Both the position numbers and the translations under genes were made by a program. The notes beneath the pieces are model-generated. The model was not told where the DNA came from. It made no database searches and saw nothing but the letters and a program-made list of their open reading frames with translations. This document shows, one piece after another, positions 44,712 through 53,602 of a stretch of DNA of 64,000 nt. Source of the stretch: Paenibacillus taichungensis. GTDB taxonomy: Bacteria > Bacillota > Bacilli > Paenibacillales > Paenibacillaceae. The number at the start of each line of letters is the position of its first letter. Within the stretch, counting starts at the first letter, position 1. Location: contig NZ_JABMCC010000112.1 in the NCBI RefSeq assembly GCF_013359905.1, positions 496,001-560,000 on the forward strand, given 5' to 3'.

Positions 44712-44740
44712 ACTATACATCATTCCGAATGATTTGACAA
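44712..44740 (-). promoter_or_regulatory. trp operon sigma-A promoter
   Basis: TTGTCA, 17-nt spacer, TATAGT on the minus strand, between aroH and the TRAP-like site. The predicted start near 44705 places the triplets at the very 5' end of the RNA. Confidence 0.85.
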
Positions 44741-44751
44741 CCACTCTAATC

Positions 44752-45129
44752 TTACGAATTGGAAGGTGCCGCCAAATCAGGACGCAGAGACTGTGCACCG
44801 TTAAGATACACATGGTTGATTTCATTCTGACCTTTTGCAGTGTTAACATGTACCATAAAACGGATGCACTGTGGCAAGGCGCCTGCAACCGGAACTTCTA
44901 ATGCACACATCAAAGGTACAAGCTCCCAGCCATCCAACTGGCGAATTGCCTTTGCTGGGAAAGCTGCATCCAGATCTCCAGTCATCGTAATCCAGACACT
45001 GCAAATATCTTCGGGTTGGATCTCGTTACGATCCACGATTTCCTGCAAAAGTACAGCCGTTTCTTTCAAAATATGTTCTTCGTTATTATGCGTGACCGTA
45101 GTAGCCCCGCGAATTCCCCGAGTAACCAT
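44752..45129 (-). CDS. aroH: Chorismate mutase, AroH class
   Basis: 125 residues, the monofunctional AroH fold. VTRGIRGATTVTHN with the catalytic Arg, SVWITMTGDLDAAFPAKAIR and IRFMVHVNT are conserved. It converts chorismate to prephenate for tyrosine and phenylalanine. It lies 5 bases after aroB. Confidence 0.95.
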   Translation of the reverse strand: MVTRGIRGATTVTHNNEEHILKETAVLLQEIVDRNEIQPEDICSVWITMTGDLDAAFPAKAIRQLDGWELVPLMCALEVPVAGALPQCIRFMVHVNTAKGQNEINHVYLNGAQSLRPDLAAPSNS

Positions 45130-45134
45130 CGCTT

Positions 45135-46229
45135 TTAATCTCCCTTCTTGAGCATTTCAATGACTTCGCGTACTGCCGTAACCGGTACATCCTTTACAAT
45201 TCTGGCAGCGCCGATCCGGTCAGGAATAATGAAGACCATATGGCCCTCACGGAACTTTTTGTCGTGCATCATTGCATCCATTAATGCATCCGTATCCAGA
45301 TGTTTTGGCATCGTCACCGGAAGGCGCAATGAACGCAACATGCGAACCGTGTCGTCATAGAGTCCTGCTGGAGCTCCCAACTTCTCGCCGAGCAATGCCG
45401 AGCCCGCCATACCAATCGAGATGGCTTCACCATGCAGAAATTCGCCGTAACCAGCAATCGCTTCAATAGCATGACCAATCGTATGACCCAGGTTTAACAA
45501 TGCACGTTCTCCATTTTCACGTTCGTCACGTGACACAATCTCTGCTTTAATACCACAGCCTCGTTCCAAGCCATAGCCCAGAGCTTCTGGATCAAGAGCA
45601 AGCAGCTCATCTGCATGTTCCTCACACCAGTATGCAAAAGCTTCATCCCGAATCAGTCCGTGCTTCAGCATCTCTGACAAACCAGCCGAGACATCGCGTG
45701 GCGGTAAGGTTTGAAGAGTATCCACATCATAGAGTACCAGCTCTGGCTGATGGAATGCACCGATCATATTTTTAGCCAGCGGATGATTGACAGCTACCTT
45801 GCCGCCAACACTGCTGTCATGCGCAAGGATCGTCGTAGGCACCTGTACAAACTTGATTCCACGCATATATGTAGCAGCAACAAAACCAGCCAGATCCCCT
45901 ACTACACCCCCGCCTAGAGCAACAATCGCCGAACTGCGATCCAGTTTGCCTTCGATGGCGACAGTCATCATATCCTGATATACCGAAAGGGATTTCGATG
46001 TTTCACCCGATGGAACAACTGCGGAGACGACTGTAAAACCAGCCGTACTCAGCGTTTGTTCCAGATTGGACAAGTACTTGGGTGCCACATGTTCATCAGT
46101 AATAATGAGTAAGGGGCTTTTTTTGGTTAAGCCATATTGCTCAAAATATTGAGGTGCTTGAGCCAACAGGCCGCTGCCAATTAGGATTGGATAAGAGCGT
46201 TCCTCCAACTGCACCGTCAGCTGGCGCAT
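45135..46229 (-). CDS. aroB: 3-dehydroquinate synthase
   Basis: 364 residues. NAD site GGGVVGDLAGFVAATYMRG, VGGKVAVNHPLAKNMIGAFHQP, metal ligands in LNLGHTIGHAIE and HGEAISIGM. The ATG at 46229 follows the aroC stop immediately, with GGAG upstream. Confidence 0.96.
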   Translation of the reverse strand: MRQLTVQLEERSYPILIGSGLLAQAPQYFEQYGLTKKSPLLIITDEHVAPKYLSNLEQTLSTAGFTVVSAVVPSGETSKSLSVYQDMMTVAIEGKLDRSSAIVALGGGVVGDLAGFVAATYMRGIKFVQVPTTILAHDSSVGGKVAVNHPLAKNMIGAFHQPELVLYDVDTLQTLPPRDVSAGLSEMLKHGLIRDEAFAYWCEEHADELLALDPEALGYGLERGCGIKAEIVSRDERENGERALLNLGHTIGHAIEAIAGYGEFLHGEAISIGMAGSALLGEKLGAPAGLYDDTVRMLRSLRLPVTMPKHLDTDALMDAMMHDKKFREGHMVFIIPDRIGAARIVKDVPVTAVREVIEMLKKGD

Positions 46230-46230
46230 C

Positions 46231-47400
46231 TTAGTAATTCTCCAGTTGATTATTGTAGTTAGCAAAGTTAGCGCGAATTTCCTCCATGGAGTCTCCGCCA
46301 AATTTCTCAAGGAAAGCTTTTGCAATTTCCCAGGCTACCACATGCTCCATTACGACGCTAGCTGCCGGAACAGCACATGCATCAGAACGCTCAACCTGGG
46401 CTGTAAATGCTTCTTTTGTATCGATATCCACACTTTGAAGCGGTTTGTACAACGTAGGAATAGGTTTCATAACCCCACGTACCACAACTGGCATACCGTT
46501 AGTCATTCCGCCCTCGAATCCGCCCAAACGGTTGGTAGCTCGGTGATAACCACGCTCTTCACTATGCATGATTTCATCATGCACCTGAGAACCACGAATC
46601 GTTCCAGCTTCGAACCCAATACCAATTTCCACACCCTTGAATGCGTTAATGGACATTACACCCTGAGCAATCCGTGCATCCAGTTTGCGGTCATACTGTA
46701 CGTGACTACCAAGCCCTACAGGCACACCTTCAACGATACATTCCACGATTCCACCGATGGAGTCGCCTTCCTGCTTGATCTGATCAATGTAGGCTTCCAT
46801 CTTTTTCTCGGTTTCAGCATCGGTTACACGTACGGAAGAAGCTTCTGTCACTTCGATCAGTTCATCGATCGGCAGATCTTGATAAGGAGCTTCAATTTCT
46901 CCGATACGCAACACACGTCCAGCTACTTTGATTCCGAATTCAGCAAGGAATTGACGTGCAATAGCACCACATGCTACACGCACCGTTGTTTCACGGGCAC
47001 TGGAACGCTCCAGTACATTACGCAAATCTTTCAGGTTATATTTGAGCCCACCATTCAAATCAGCATGTCCCGGACGTGGACGATGAACGCGACGTTTCTC
47101 TTCGTCACTGCCTTCAATCGGCTCAATATTCATAATATTCTGCCAGTGTTTCCAGTCATTATTTTGAACAACCAATGCTACAGGAGCACCTGTTGTATAT
47201 CCGTGACGGATACCACCAACGAAATTGGCCTGATCCTTTTCAATTTGCATGCGACGTCCACGGCCATATCCTTTCTGGCGGCGGTGAAGTTGAAAATTCA
47301 GTTCTTCAAAGTCAATATTCAGATTGCTTGGCAATCCTTCAATAATTGCGGTTAATTGGGGTCCGTGCGTCTCCCCTGCGGTTAAATAGCGTAAACTCAT
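46231..47400 (-). CDS. aroC: Chorismate synthase
   Basis: 389 residues, named aroF in B. subtilis. LTAGETHGPQ at the N-terminus, HRPRPGHADLNGGLKY, RSSARETTVRVACGAIA and RATNRLGGFEGGMTNG with the FMN and substrate contacts are conserved. AAAGGGGG precedes the ATG at 47400. First gene of the aromatic block, with its own promoter. Confidence 0.97.
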   Translation of the reverse strand: MSLRYLTAGETHGPQLTAIIEGLPSNLNIDFEELNFQLHRRQKGYGRGRRMQIEKDQANFVGGIRHGYTTGAPVALVVQNNDWKHWQNIMNIEPIEGSDEEKRRVHRPRPGHADLNGGLKYNLKDLRNVLERSSARETTVRVACGAIARQFLAEFGIKVAGRVLRIGEIEAPYQDLPIDELIEVTEASSVRVTDAETEKKMEAYIDQIKQEGDSIGGIVECIVEGVPVGLGSHVQYDRKLDARIAQGVMSINAFKGVEIGIGFEAGTIRGSQVHDEIMHSEERGYHRATNRLGGFEGGMTNGMPVVVRGVMKPIPTLYKPLQSVDIDTKEAFTAQVERSDACAVPAASVVMEHVVAWEIAKAFLEKFGGDSMEEIRANFANYNNQLENY

Positions 47401-47462
47401 AATACGTTCCCCCTTTAAACTGTTAAACTTCACATTGCTAAAATCCCATAATTTCTTTGCTT

Positions 47463-47491
47463 ATTATAGTATAGCTGACCGGCTTTGACAA
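47463..47491 (-). promoter_or_regulatory. Sigma-A promoter of aroC
   Basis: TTGTCA, 17-nt spacer, TATAAT on the minus strand, about 65 bases before the aroC start. Confidence 0.88.
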
Positions 47492-47590
47492 GAAAACTGG
47501 TCGTTTCTTATCCTAAACTGGATTGGACTCGAATGGTGATTGATTGAGATGTCGACGACTGTGAGAAGTATCCATTCATTCATTATGCAA

Positions 47591-47633
47591 ATAACCGCCT
47601 GGACACATATACATGTGCACGCCAGACGGTTAT
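47591..47633 (-). terminator. Hairpin terminator after cheR
   Basis: ATAACCGTCTGG / CCAGGCGGTTAT stem with a 19-nt loop and a weak T tail, separating cheR from the aroC promoter. Confidence 0.65.
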
Positions 47634-47646
47634 GAAATAATTAAAA

Positions 47647-48441
47647 TTATTTTTTGCGATAAAAGAATGTTTCCGCTGTCTCCAGACCATATTGTCCCGG
47701 GGAAAAAATCTGTTCCGTACTGCCCACGAACAAAATACCACCTGGACGCAAACTTGTTGCAAACTTGTGATACAACAGGTTTTTGGCTTCCTCTGTAAAA
47801 TAGATCATGACATTACGACACACAATCAGATCATATCCTTCGTCAAAACGATCCAGTAACAGATTTTGCTTCATGAACTTAACTGAACTTTTCAGTTGTT
47901 CATCAATACGGTACACCAAGCCATCCTGCTTGAAGTATCGATTGGCTGTTTCCTTCGGAACATCTTTAAGCGAGCGTTCCATATAACGCCCTTCCTTGGC
48001 TTTAGCGAGAGCACCTTCATCCAAGTCACTTGCCGTAATGGAGCTTCCCTTAAGAATGCCCATCGTGTCCAGAATCATCGCTAGCGTGTACGGTTCTTCG
48101 CCTGTAGAACAAGCGGCACTCCACACTTTAACGCCACGCTTCGGACCTAGTAACTCAGGCAGGATTTCATCCCGCAGTACTTCCCAGCGATTAGGGTTAC
48201 GCCAAAATTCCGAGACGTTAATGGTCATGCGATCCAGAAACTCATAAAACAAGGACTTGTCCTTTTGCATGGCATCAAAAAAGATAGAAAACGTATGAAA
48301 TCCGTTTTTGTTACGAAGTGTGGTCAGCCGTCTTTTCATCTGGCCTTCCTTGTATTGAGCAAGATCAATGCCTGTGCTCTCTTTGATTTTCCGAATAAAT
48401 CCAGCGTAATCCGGGTCTAGTAGTTGTTCCTGCTCCAGCAT
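47647..48441 (-). CDS. cheR: Chemotaxis methyltransferase CheR
   Basis: 264 residues. The helical N-terminal domain (FIRKIKESTGIDLAQYKEGQMKRRL) is followed by the SAM domain with VWSAACSTGEEPYTLAMIL, TASDLDEGALAKA and LIVCRNVMIYF. It methylates glutamates of chemoreceptors. Between ndk and aroC, as in B. subtilis. Confidence 0.96.
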   Translation of the reverse strand: MLEQEQLLDPDYAGFIRKIKESTGIDLAQYKEGQMKRRLTTLRNKNGFHTFSIFFDAMQKDKSLFYEFLDRMTINVSEFWRNPNRWEVLRDEILPELLGPKRGVKVWSAACSTGEEPYTLAMILDTMGILKGSSITASDLDEGALAKAKEGRYMERSLKDVPKETANRYFKQDGLVYRIDEQLKSSVKFMKQNLLLDRFDEGYDLIVCRNVMIYFTEEAKNLLYHKFATSLRPGGILFVGSTEQIFSPGQYGLETAETFFYRKK

Positions 48442-48465
48442 CGTATCACCCTTCTGGCTAAAAAA

Positions 48466-48909
48466 TTACAACCAGGCTGCGATGCTCTTGTCGTACGTTA
48501 CCAGCTCATCCGGAGTAAAGAAGTTTGCTGCTTCACGAGTGGCGCTTTCCGGTGAATCCGCCCCATGAATCAGATTATGCGGTGTGTGGCTGGCGAAATC
48601 TCCGCGAATTGTACCCGGAGCCGCTTCCTTCACATTGGTTTTCCCGATTACGATGCGCGCAAGTGCCACGATGTCGTCACCTTCCCAGACCATAGCAAAT
48701 ACAGGTCCAGATGTGATAAAACGAACCAGATCATCGAAGAACGGTTTCCCCTCATGTTCAGCATAATGGCGTTTGGCCTGATCTTCAGACATCTGCACCA
48801 GCTTGCCTGCCACCAACTTAAACCCTTTGTCTTCCAGACGGCTAACGATACGCCCTATCAATCCACGCTGCACACCATCCGGCTTCACCATCAAAAATGT
48901 ACGATCCAT
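48466..48909 (-). CDS. ndk: Nucleoside diphosphate kinase
   Basis: 147 residues. DRTFLMVKPDGVQRGLIG, and the phospho-His motif NLIHGADSPESA. Balances NTP and dNTP pools. GAGGAGTGAG precedes the ATG at 48909. Same location as in B. subtilis. Confidence 0.96.
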   Translation of the reverse strand: MDRTFLMVKPDGVQRGLIGRIVSRLEDKGFKLVAGKLVQMSEDQAKRHYAEHEGKPFFDDLVRFITSGPVFAMVWEGDDIVALARIVIGKTNVKEAAPGTIRGDFASHTPHNLIHGADSPESATREAANFFTPDELVTYDKSIAAWL

Positions 48910-49100
48910 AGGCTCACTCCTCACTCACGGTTCAAAGTTATTTCATTATGTAAACGCAATCCCTTTGATTGTAACATACATGTCCAAATCCTCCCAATGA
49001 GGAATATCACATGAATGTTATTTTTGAGTAAGAGACAGCTACACGAGGAACTGCATTCATGAAAAGATGCCCGTCCATAGCAGTCTAATGTTCAAACATA

Positions 49101-50075
49101 TTAATGCGTACGTTTGACCACAAAATGAGCGATATCACGCAAGTTTTTGGTGGTCTTGATGTTAGGTAGTTGATCCAGAGCATCGAGCGCTTTCTTCATA
49201 TATCGGTCAGCCAGGGCTTCTGCTTTAGCAATTCCTTGACTTTGGCGAATCATGCCAATTGCATCGGATGCACTCGCCCGTCCCTCCTCGTGCTGAACGC
49301 GGGTTATCTCCTCCAGCAATGGTTCACGCAAATTAGGTTCCTGCAATGCATAAAGTACAGGCAGCGTGATATTTCCCTGCTTCATATCACTCCCTGGAGG
49401 CTTGCCCAATTGCTTCTCGGTACCAACCAGATCAAGTACATCATCTTGTATCTGGAACGCCATACCCACGTTGTAACCATAGGTGTACAGCAACGAAGAT
49501 ACATGTTCCGGCGCACGAGTAGCAAGCGCCCCCAGCTGGCAGCTGACAGCAATAAGAAGCGCCGTTTTGCGACGAATTCGTAAGAGATAGTTACGTACAC
49601 TTTGTCCCGTATTGAAAAAGTCCCGAATTTGCTCCATTTCACCAATGGACATCTGCACCATCGCTTTGGCCAGAATACGGTGTATCGCCGGATCGGATAG
49701 GCCCGCAGTCATCTCAAGCGCCTTGCCGTAAATGTAATCTCCGGTGTACATGGCAATCCGATTATCCCATTTGGACTTCACCGTTGGTTTACCTCTTCGT
49801 GTCGCGGCATTATCAATAACATCATCGTGAACCAGTGAAGCCGAATGAATTAGTTCCAACGGAACCGCTACCAGCTTCAGACGTTCAATATCGTATGTAC
49901 CAAATTTCCCACCGAGTAACACAAATACCGGACGCAAACGCTTACCCCCTGCCTTGAGCAGGTGAAGTGACGTTTCACTTAGCAGCTTCTGTTCTCCCTG
50001 AACACTGCGATACAACTCTTTTTCAATGTAGTCCATGTCTTTTTTTAACAATCCGAAAATATCCAATAGTTTCAT
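49101..50075 (-). CDS. hepT: Heptaprenyl diphosphate synthase component II
   Basis: 324 residues, trans-prenyltransferase. The first Asp-rich motif is LVHDDVIDNAATRRGKPT and the second FQIQDDVLDLVG; GGKRLRPVFVLL and the Lys/Arg pocket are present. It acts with HepS to make the menaquinone side chain. Translation is coupled to a 14-codon upstream frame by ATGA. Confidence 0.94.
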   Translation of the reverse strand: MKLLDIFGLLKKDMDYIEKELYRSVQGEQKLLSETSLHLLKAGGKRLRPVFVLLGGKFGTYDIERLKLVAVPLELIHSASLVHDDVIDNAATRRGKPTVKSKWDNRIAMYTGDYIYGKALEMTAGLSDPAIHRILAKAMVQMSIGEMEQIRDFFNTGQSVRNYLLRIRRKTALLIAVSCQLGALATRAPEHVSSLLYTYGYNVGMAFQIQDDVLDLVGTEKQLGKPPGSDMKQGNITLPVLYALQEPNLREPLLEEITRVQHEEGRASASDAIGMIRQSQGIAKAEALADRYMKKALDALDQLPNIKTTKNLRDIAHFVVKRTH

Positions 50076-50116
50076 TCGTTCACCCGTGTCAGCGTATTGT
50101 CAGTCCATAAATCCAT
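50072..50116 (-). CDS. 14-residue upstream peptide coupled to hepT
   Basis: ATG at 50116 with a strong GGAGGGGAAGG site 6 nt before it encodes MDLWTDNTLTRVNE. Its TGA overlaps the hepT ATG. hepT itself has only a poor ribosome site, so this frame likely feeds ribosomes to hepT. No peptide function is claimed. Confidence 0.5.
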   Translation of the reverse strand: MDLWTDNTLTRVNE

Positions 50117-50414
50117 GCTTACCTTCCCCTCCAGCAAGTCGGGCCTGCAGGCATAACGAAAAACCAGGGCTTGCCTTTCCTGCTTGTGTTCTTCTGAGAC
50201 GTACTACTCTTCTTCGAATGTCAAGGCCGACATCCGGGAATTAAACTCTGCGACTTGTTCTGAAACATAAGTACAGAAGTTGCCGGAGCATGGGTCAAGG
50301 CTGTGGTTCCATCCAAAGGTCGCCATCAGCGCTCACCAATACCCCGGGATTGGGGGACAACAAATTGCCCCTGCAATTCGGTCAGCAGATTCAAAATTGC
50401 AGGAAGCTAAGAAG
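50117..50414. other. ubiX-hepT gap, no intact gene
   Basis: About 300 bases. A 9-bp inverted repeat (CCTGCAATT / AATTGCAGG, 50370-50403) lies just after ubiX. Several minus-strand frames of 20-45 codons read protein-like but are interrupted. It could be a decayed gene or a plain leader. Confidence 0.45.
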
Positions 50415-51032
50415 TTATCCCCGTTCATCCGGTTCTCCCCATCTGGTAAACAGTTGATGCGGGATGCGCAGACTATCAAGCACTTTACCCACCAGAAATA
50501 GAATCAACTCGTCCATCGTTTGGGGTTTGTAATAAAAAGCAGGCATGGCTGGTATCATTCGGACACCAAGCCGTGAGAGCTTCAGCATGTTTTCCAGATG
50601 GATTGCATGCAGTGGCGTCTCACGTGGCACCAAAATCAGCGTTCTTCCCTCTTTCATCATGACATCTGCAGCCCGGGACATTAGATTGTCCGACGAACCT
50701 TGTGCAATGGATGAAAGAGTACCCATGGAGCACGGCATTATAATCATGCCTTCTGCCAAGAAAGAACCACTTGCGATGGAGGCACCAATATCACTAACGG
50801 GATGATAGATCAGGGAACCCGCACGGCCGCCGAATTTTTCTCCCAGCACACGGTCCCGATTCGTAACATCCCAGTCCATTTCTTCTTTTAATACACGCCA
50901 CCCGGCATTGGAGATCACCAGATGCACGGTGTATTCAAGATCAAGCAGCGTTTCAATTAATCTGATGCCATATATACTTCCACTGGCCCCGGTAATTCCG
51001 ACAACTAGTCGTTTATTGTCCGGCTGCTGCAT
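50415..51032 (-). CDS. ubiX: UbiX-family flavin prenyltransferase
   Basis: 205 residues. FMN site VVGITGASGSIYGIRLIE, PCSMGTLSSIAQGSSDNLMSRAADVMMKE and LVPRETPLHAIHLENML are hallmarks. It makes the prenylated FMN cofactor for UbiD-type decarboxylases. Next to the UbiA-like and hepT genes it points to the futalosine menaquinone route. The UbiD partner is not in the window. Confidence 0.92.
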   Translation of the reverse strand: MQQPDNKRLVVGITGASGSIYGIRLIETLLDLEYTVHLVISNAGWRVLKEEMDWDVTNRDRVLGEKFGGRAGSLIYHPVSDIGASIASGSFLAEGMIIMPCSMGTLSSIAQGSSDNLMSRAADVMMKEGRTLILVPRETPLHAIHLENMLKLSRLGVRMIPAMPAFYYKPQTMDELILFLVGKVLDSLRIPHQLFTRWGEPDERG

Positions 51033-51034
51033 CT

Positions 51035-51901
51035 TTATTTCACCGCCAGATCAATTAAAGTAAATGTAAATACAACCAGACTTAGCACACTGTTCATTGT
51101 AAAGAATGCGGTCTGCACGCGGCTCATGTCATTTGGCGATACAATATAGTGTTCATAGAAGAGGATACCATAAGTAATTAGCATTCCGGCACCATACCAC
51201 CAGCTCAGATCAGTCAACAATAACAAAGCAAGAAAACCGATTGCGGTAATCACGTGGAAGAACTTTGCGATCTGCAATGATTTGTTAAGACCAAAACGGG
51301 AAGGTATGGAATGAAGACCCTCTCCCTGATCAAAATCCAGATCCTGACATGCATAGATGATATCGAACCCTGCAGTCCAGAACACAATCGTAACGTACAG
51401 TACAATCGCTGTCCAATCCATCGTACCCGTTACCGCTACCCAACCCCCCAGTGGAGCCAGACCAATGGTCATACCGAGCACTATGTGGCACAACCAGGTG
51501 AAACGTTTGGTATATGAATACAATACCAGCATAAATACAGCTATCGGCAACAGCTGCATGGATAACACGTTAAGGTTGGATGAAGCCCAGAACAAGAGCA
51601 CAAATGATACTATGATAAAAATAACGACCTCACCGTTTTTCAACAAACCGGCAGGAATTGCTCTCATTGCGGTACGTGGATTTTTCTTGTCTATGGCTTG
51701 GTCAATCATGCGGTTTAAGCCAAAAGCAGCACTTCTTGCACCAATCATAGCCAGTAATACCCACATTATCTGCATCCAGGTCGGGAATGTATCATTCACT
51801 ACCATGGAACCGAGAATGGCCCCCATAAATGCAAAAGGTAACGCGAAAAGCGTATGTTCAATCTTAATCATTTCTAAAAAGATGCGAATTTTCCTAAACA
51901 T
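51035..51901 (-). CDS. UbiA-like polyprenyltransferase (menaquinone, MqnP type)
   Basis: 288 residues, eight to nine membrane helices. The first Asp-rich motif is FGLNRMIDQAIDKKNPRTAMRAIPAG and the second AGFDIIYACQDLDFDQGEGLHSIPSRFG. It attaches the polyprenyl tail to an aromatic carboxylate. The length and motifs fit UbiA/MqnP more than MenA. AAGGAGA precedes the ATG at 51901, which overlaps the menG end by 8 bases. Confidence 0.88.
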   Translation of the reverse strand: MFRKIRIFLEMIKIEHTLFALPFAFMGAILGSMVVNDTFPTWMQIMWVLLAMIGARSAAFGLNRMIDQAIDKKNPRTAMRAIPAGLLKNGEVVIFIIVSFVLLFWASSNLNVLSMQLLPIAVFMLVLYSYTKRFTWLCHIVLGMTIGLAPLGGWVAVTGTMDWTAIVLYVTIVFWTAGFDIIYACQDLDFDQGEGLHSIPSRFGLNKSLQIAKFFHVITAIGFLALLLLTDLSWWYGAGMLITYGILFYEHYIVSPNDMSRVQTAFFTMNSVLSLVVFTFTLIDLAVK

Positions 51902-52622
51902 GCTGATTCTCCTTGGTTCCAATATGCAATGCCGCAATACCTCCGGTCAGAGGATAGGCCTGCACTTGCTTTAATCCGGTTTCTGCAAAAATGTCGGCCA
52001 GTTCCTTCCTCCCTGGAAAAAGTGCCAGTGAGTCCGGCAGCCATTTATACTGCTCATAACGTTTGGCAAACAATTTGGCAATGTTCGGTAATAGTTGTTC
52101 GAAATAAAAATAATAAATAGCTTTAAATGGTTGCCATGTCGGCTTAGACAACTCCAGACAAACTACCATGCCTCCCGGTTTCACTACACGCTTCATCTCT
52201 GACAGAACTTGTCTGAGATCAGGTACATTGCGAAGTCCAAATCCAATGGTGACATAATCAAATGAATTGTCTTCAAAGGGAAGTGACATCGCATTGCCTT
52301 GAACCAGCGTGATCTGTTTCTGACGGTTTACAGCATCAACTTTGGTCTGTCCAACTTCCAGCATATTGCTGCTAAAATCAAGTCCATGCATGTGACCCGT
52401 TTCACTTGCTTGGGCCATGGCAAGTGTCCAGTCACACGTGCCGCAGCACAAATCGAGACCGGTATCGCCTTTGGACATATTCATTTTCTTCATGGTAAAT
52501 TTACGCCAAGCTTTGTGCCTGCGGAAACTCAGAATATCATTCATGACGTCATATTTACCAGCTATACTCTGAAAAACAGAATGGACAAATTCTTCTTTAG
52601 GTTTGGTCTCTCCGCTCCCCAT
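51894..52622 (-). CDS. menG: Demethylmenaquinone methyltransferase
   Basis: 242 residues, UbiE/MenG family. VHSVFQSIAGKYDVMNDILSFRRHKAWR, GLDLCCGTCDWTLAMA (SAM motif I) and FDYVTIGFGLRNVPD are diagnostic. It methylates demethylmenaquinone in the last step. Flanked by hepS and the prenyltransferase. Confidence 0.95.
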   Translation of the reverse strand: MGSGETKPKEEFVHSVFQSIAGKYDVMNDILSFRRHKAWRKFTMKKMNMSKGDTGLDLCCGTCDWTLAMAQASETGHMHGLDFSSNMLEVGQTKVDAVNRQKQITLVQGNAMSLPFEDNSFDYVTIGFGLRNVPDLRQVLSEMKRVVKPGGMVVCLELSKPTWQPFKAIYYFYFEQLLPNIAKLFAKRYEQYKWLPDSLALFPGRKELADIFAETGLKQVQAYPLTGGIAALHIGTKENQHV

Positions 52623-52637
52623 TCGTCTGTCTCCCCC

Positions 52638-53501
52638 TCAATCTTCCCTAACTGCCGCATGTGAAGGCTGCAAATACGTCAGGTAAGGCTCCAGGATTGC
52701 ATTAATCTCATGCAGGCCCAGTTGATCTTCCTCGTCTTGCAGCAACAGTTGTATACGGTGTGTACACTCACGAAGCTTGTCCAGCAAAAACTCGCCGATC
52801 CGATACTTCAGCACCATACCGCTCCATGCTCTTGTATCCGGCTCGGGCTGACGCAGCATTTTTCGCTCATCGTCATTACCGTACTCGTAAATATGCCAGA
52901 AAGCATAACTGTGATAAAACCTCTGTTCGTCATTCATCCGACGCAGCTCTTCCATAATTGCTTCGCAGTAGCTGAATTCGGCCAACAGGTCGTTCCATAG
53001 CGATGCTTCGTTATCACGGATCATGCCTGTAAAAGAAAGAAACAGCTGCATCTTCAGCTGTACTGTTTCACGCAAGTATTCTTCAGCCGAAACGAGAAGC
53101 TTTTTCATCCGTTCATACAGCGTCATCTTGCGTGCATTCACTTCGGATACAGCACCACTAAGTTTACCGATCATTTCAATTTTACCTGCATGGGCAAGTA
53201 ACTGATAGAAACGACTACTGAAATAATCTCCGGCAAGCACGTTCAGCTGGCGTGAACGCATCTCCAGTTCTCTACGCTCTCCGGATATCGTATCGATTCG
53301 ATCATGCGTATCCATGGCCAACTGAACGAGCGAGGTTGCGAGAGCGTATAGCTCATCATGCACCTTTTCGTCTGTGCGGCCCACAAATACCTGCAGCAGA
53401 CGAGCCCGGCTATCCGGAAATGATGGGATTTCCGTATGTTGTCGAATCATGTCGTAATCCGTATATTTCTTTGCTAGTTGGGGTACGCGATATGAATTCA
53501 T
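52638..53501 (-). CDS. hepS: Heptaprenyl diphosphate synthase component I
   Basis: 287 residues, helix-rich, without Asp-rich catalytic motifs. The order hepS-menG-hepT and the segments QVFVGRTDEKVHDELYALATSLVQLAMDTHD and LAGDYFSSRFYQLLAHAGKIEMI match HepS, the regulatory subunit of the synthase. GGAGGCTGAGA precedes the ATG at 53501. Somewhat longer than the B. subtilis protein. Confidence 0.85.
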   Translation of the reverse strand: MNSYRVPQLAKKYTDYDMIRQHTEIPSFPDSRARLLQVFVGRTDEKVHDELYALATSLVQLAMDTHDRIDTISGERRELEMRSRQLNVLAGDYFSSRFYQLLAHAGKIEMIGKLSGAVSEVNARKMTLYERMKKLLVSAEEYLRETVQLKMQLFLSFTGMIRDNEASLWNDLLAEFSYCEAIMEELRRMNDEQRFYHSYAFWHIYEYGNDDERKMLRQPEPDTRAWSGMVLKYRIGEFLLDKLRECTHRIQLLLQDEEDQLGLHEINAILEPYLTYLQPSHAAVRED

Positions 53502-53602
53502 TCTCAGCCTCCGAGCCTTTACATTGTTAAACCATTTCTGCACTACAATCTTATATATTATAGCATATGTTTATCGGGCACGCACTGAATCATGCTATTC
53601 TA

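Noticed and set aside
44541..44888. 115-codon minus-strand frame across the trp promoter and leader
   Set aside because: Covers the aroH end, promoter and TRAP-like triplets; no ribosome site and no family signal.
46246..47355. 369-codon plus-strand open frame opposite aroC
   Set aside because: Runs antiparallel to a full, well-conserved chorismate synthase; its composition is that of a reverse-strand shadow, with no ribosome site or domain.
50117..50414. Intact mqnA-type menaquinone gene between ubiX and hepT
   Set aside because: The gap is only 340 bases and all frames are broken; retained only as a possible remnant.
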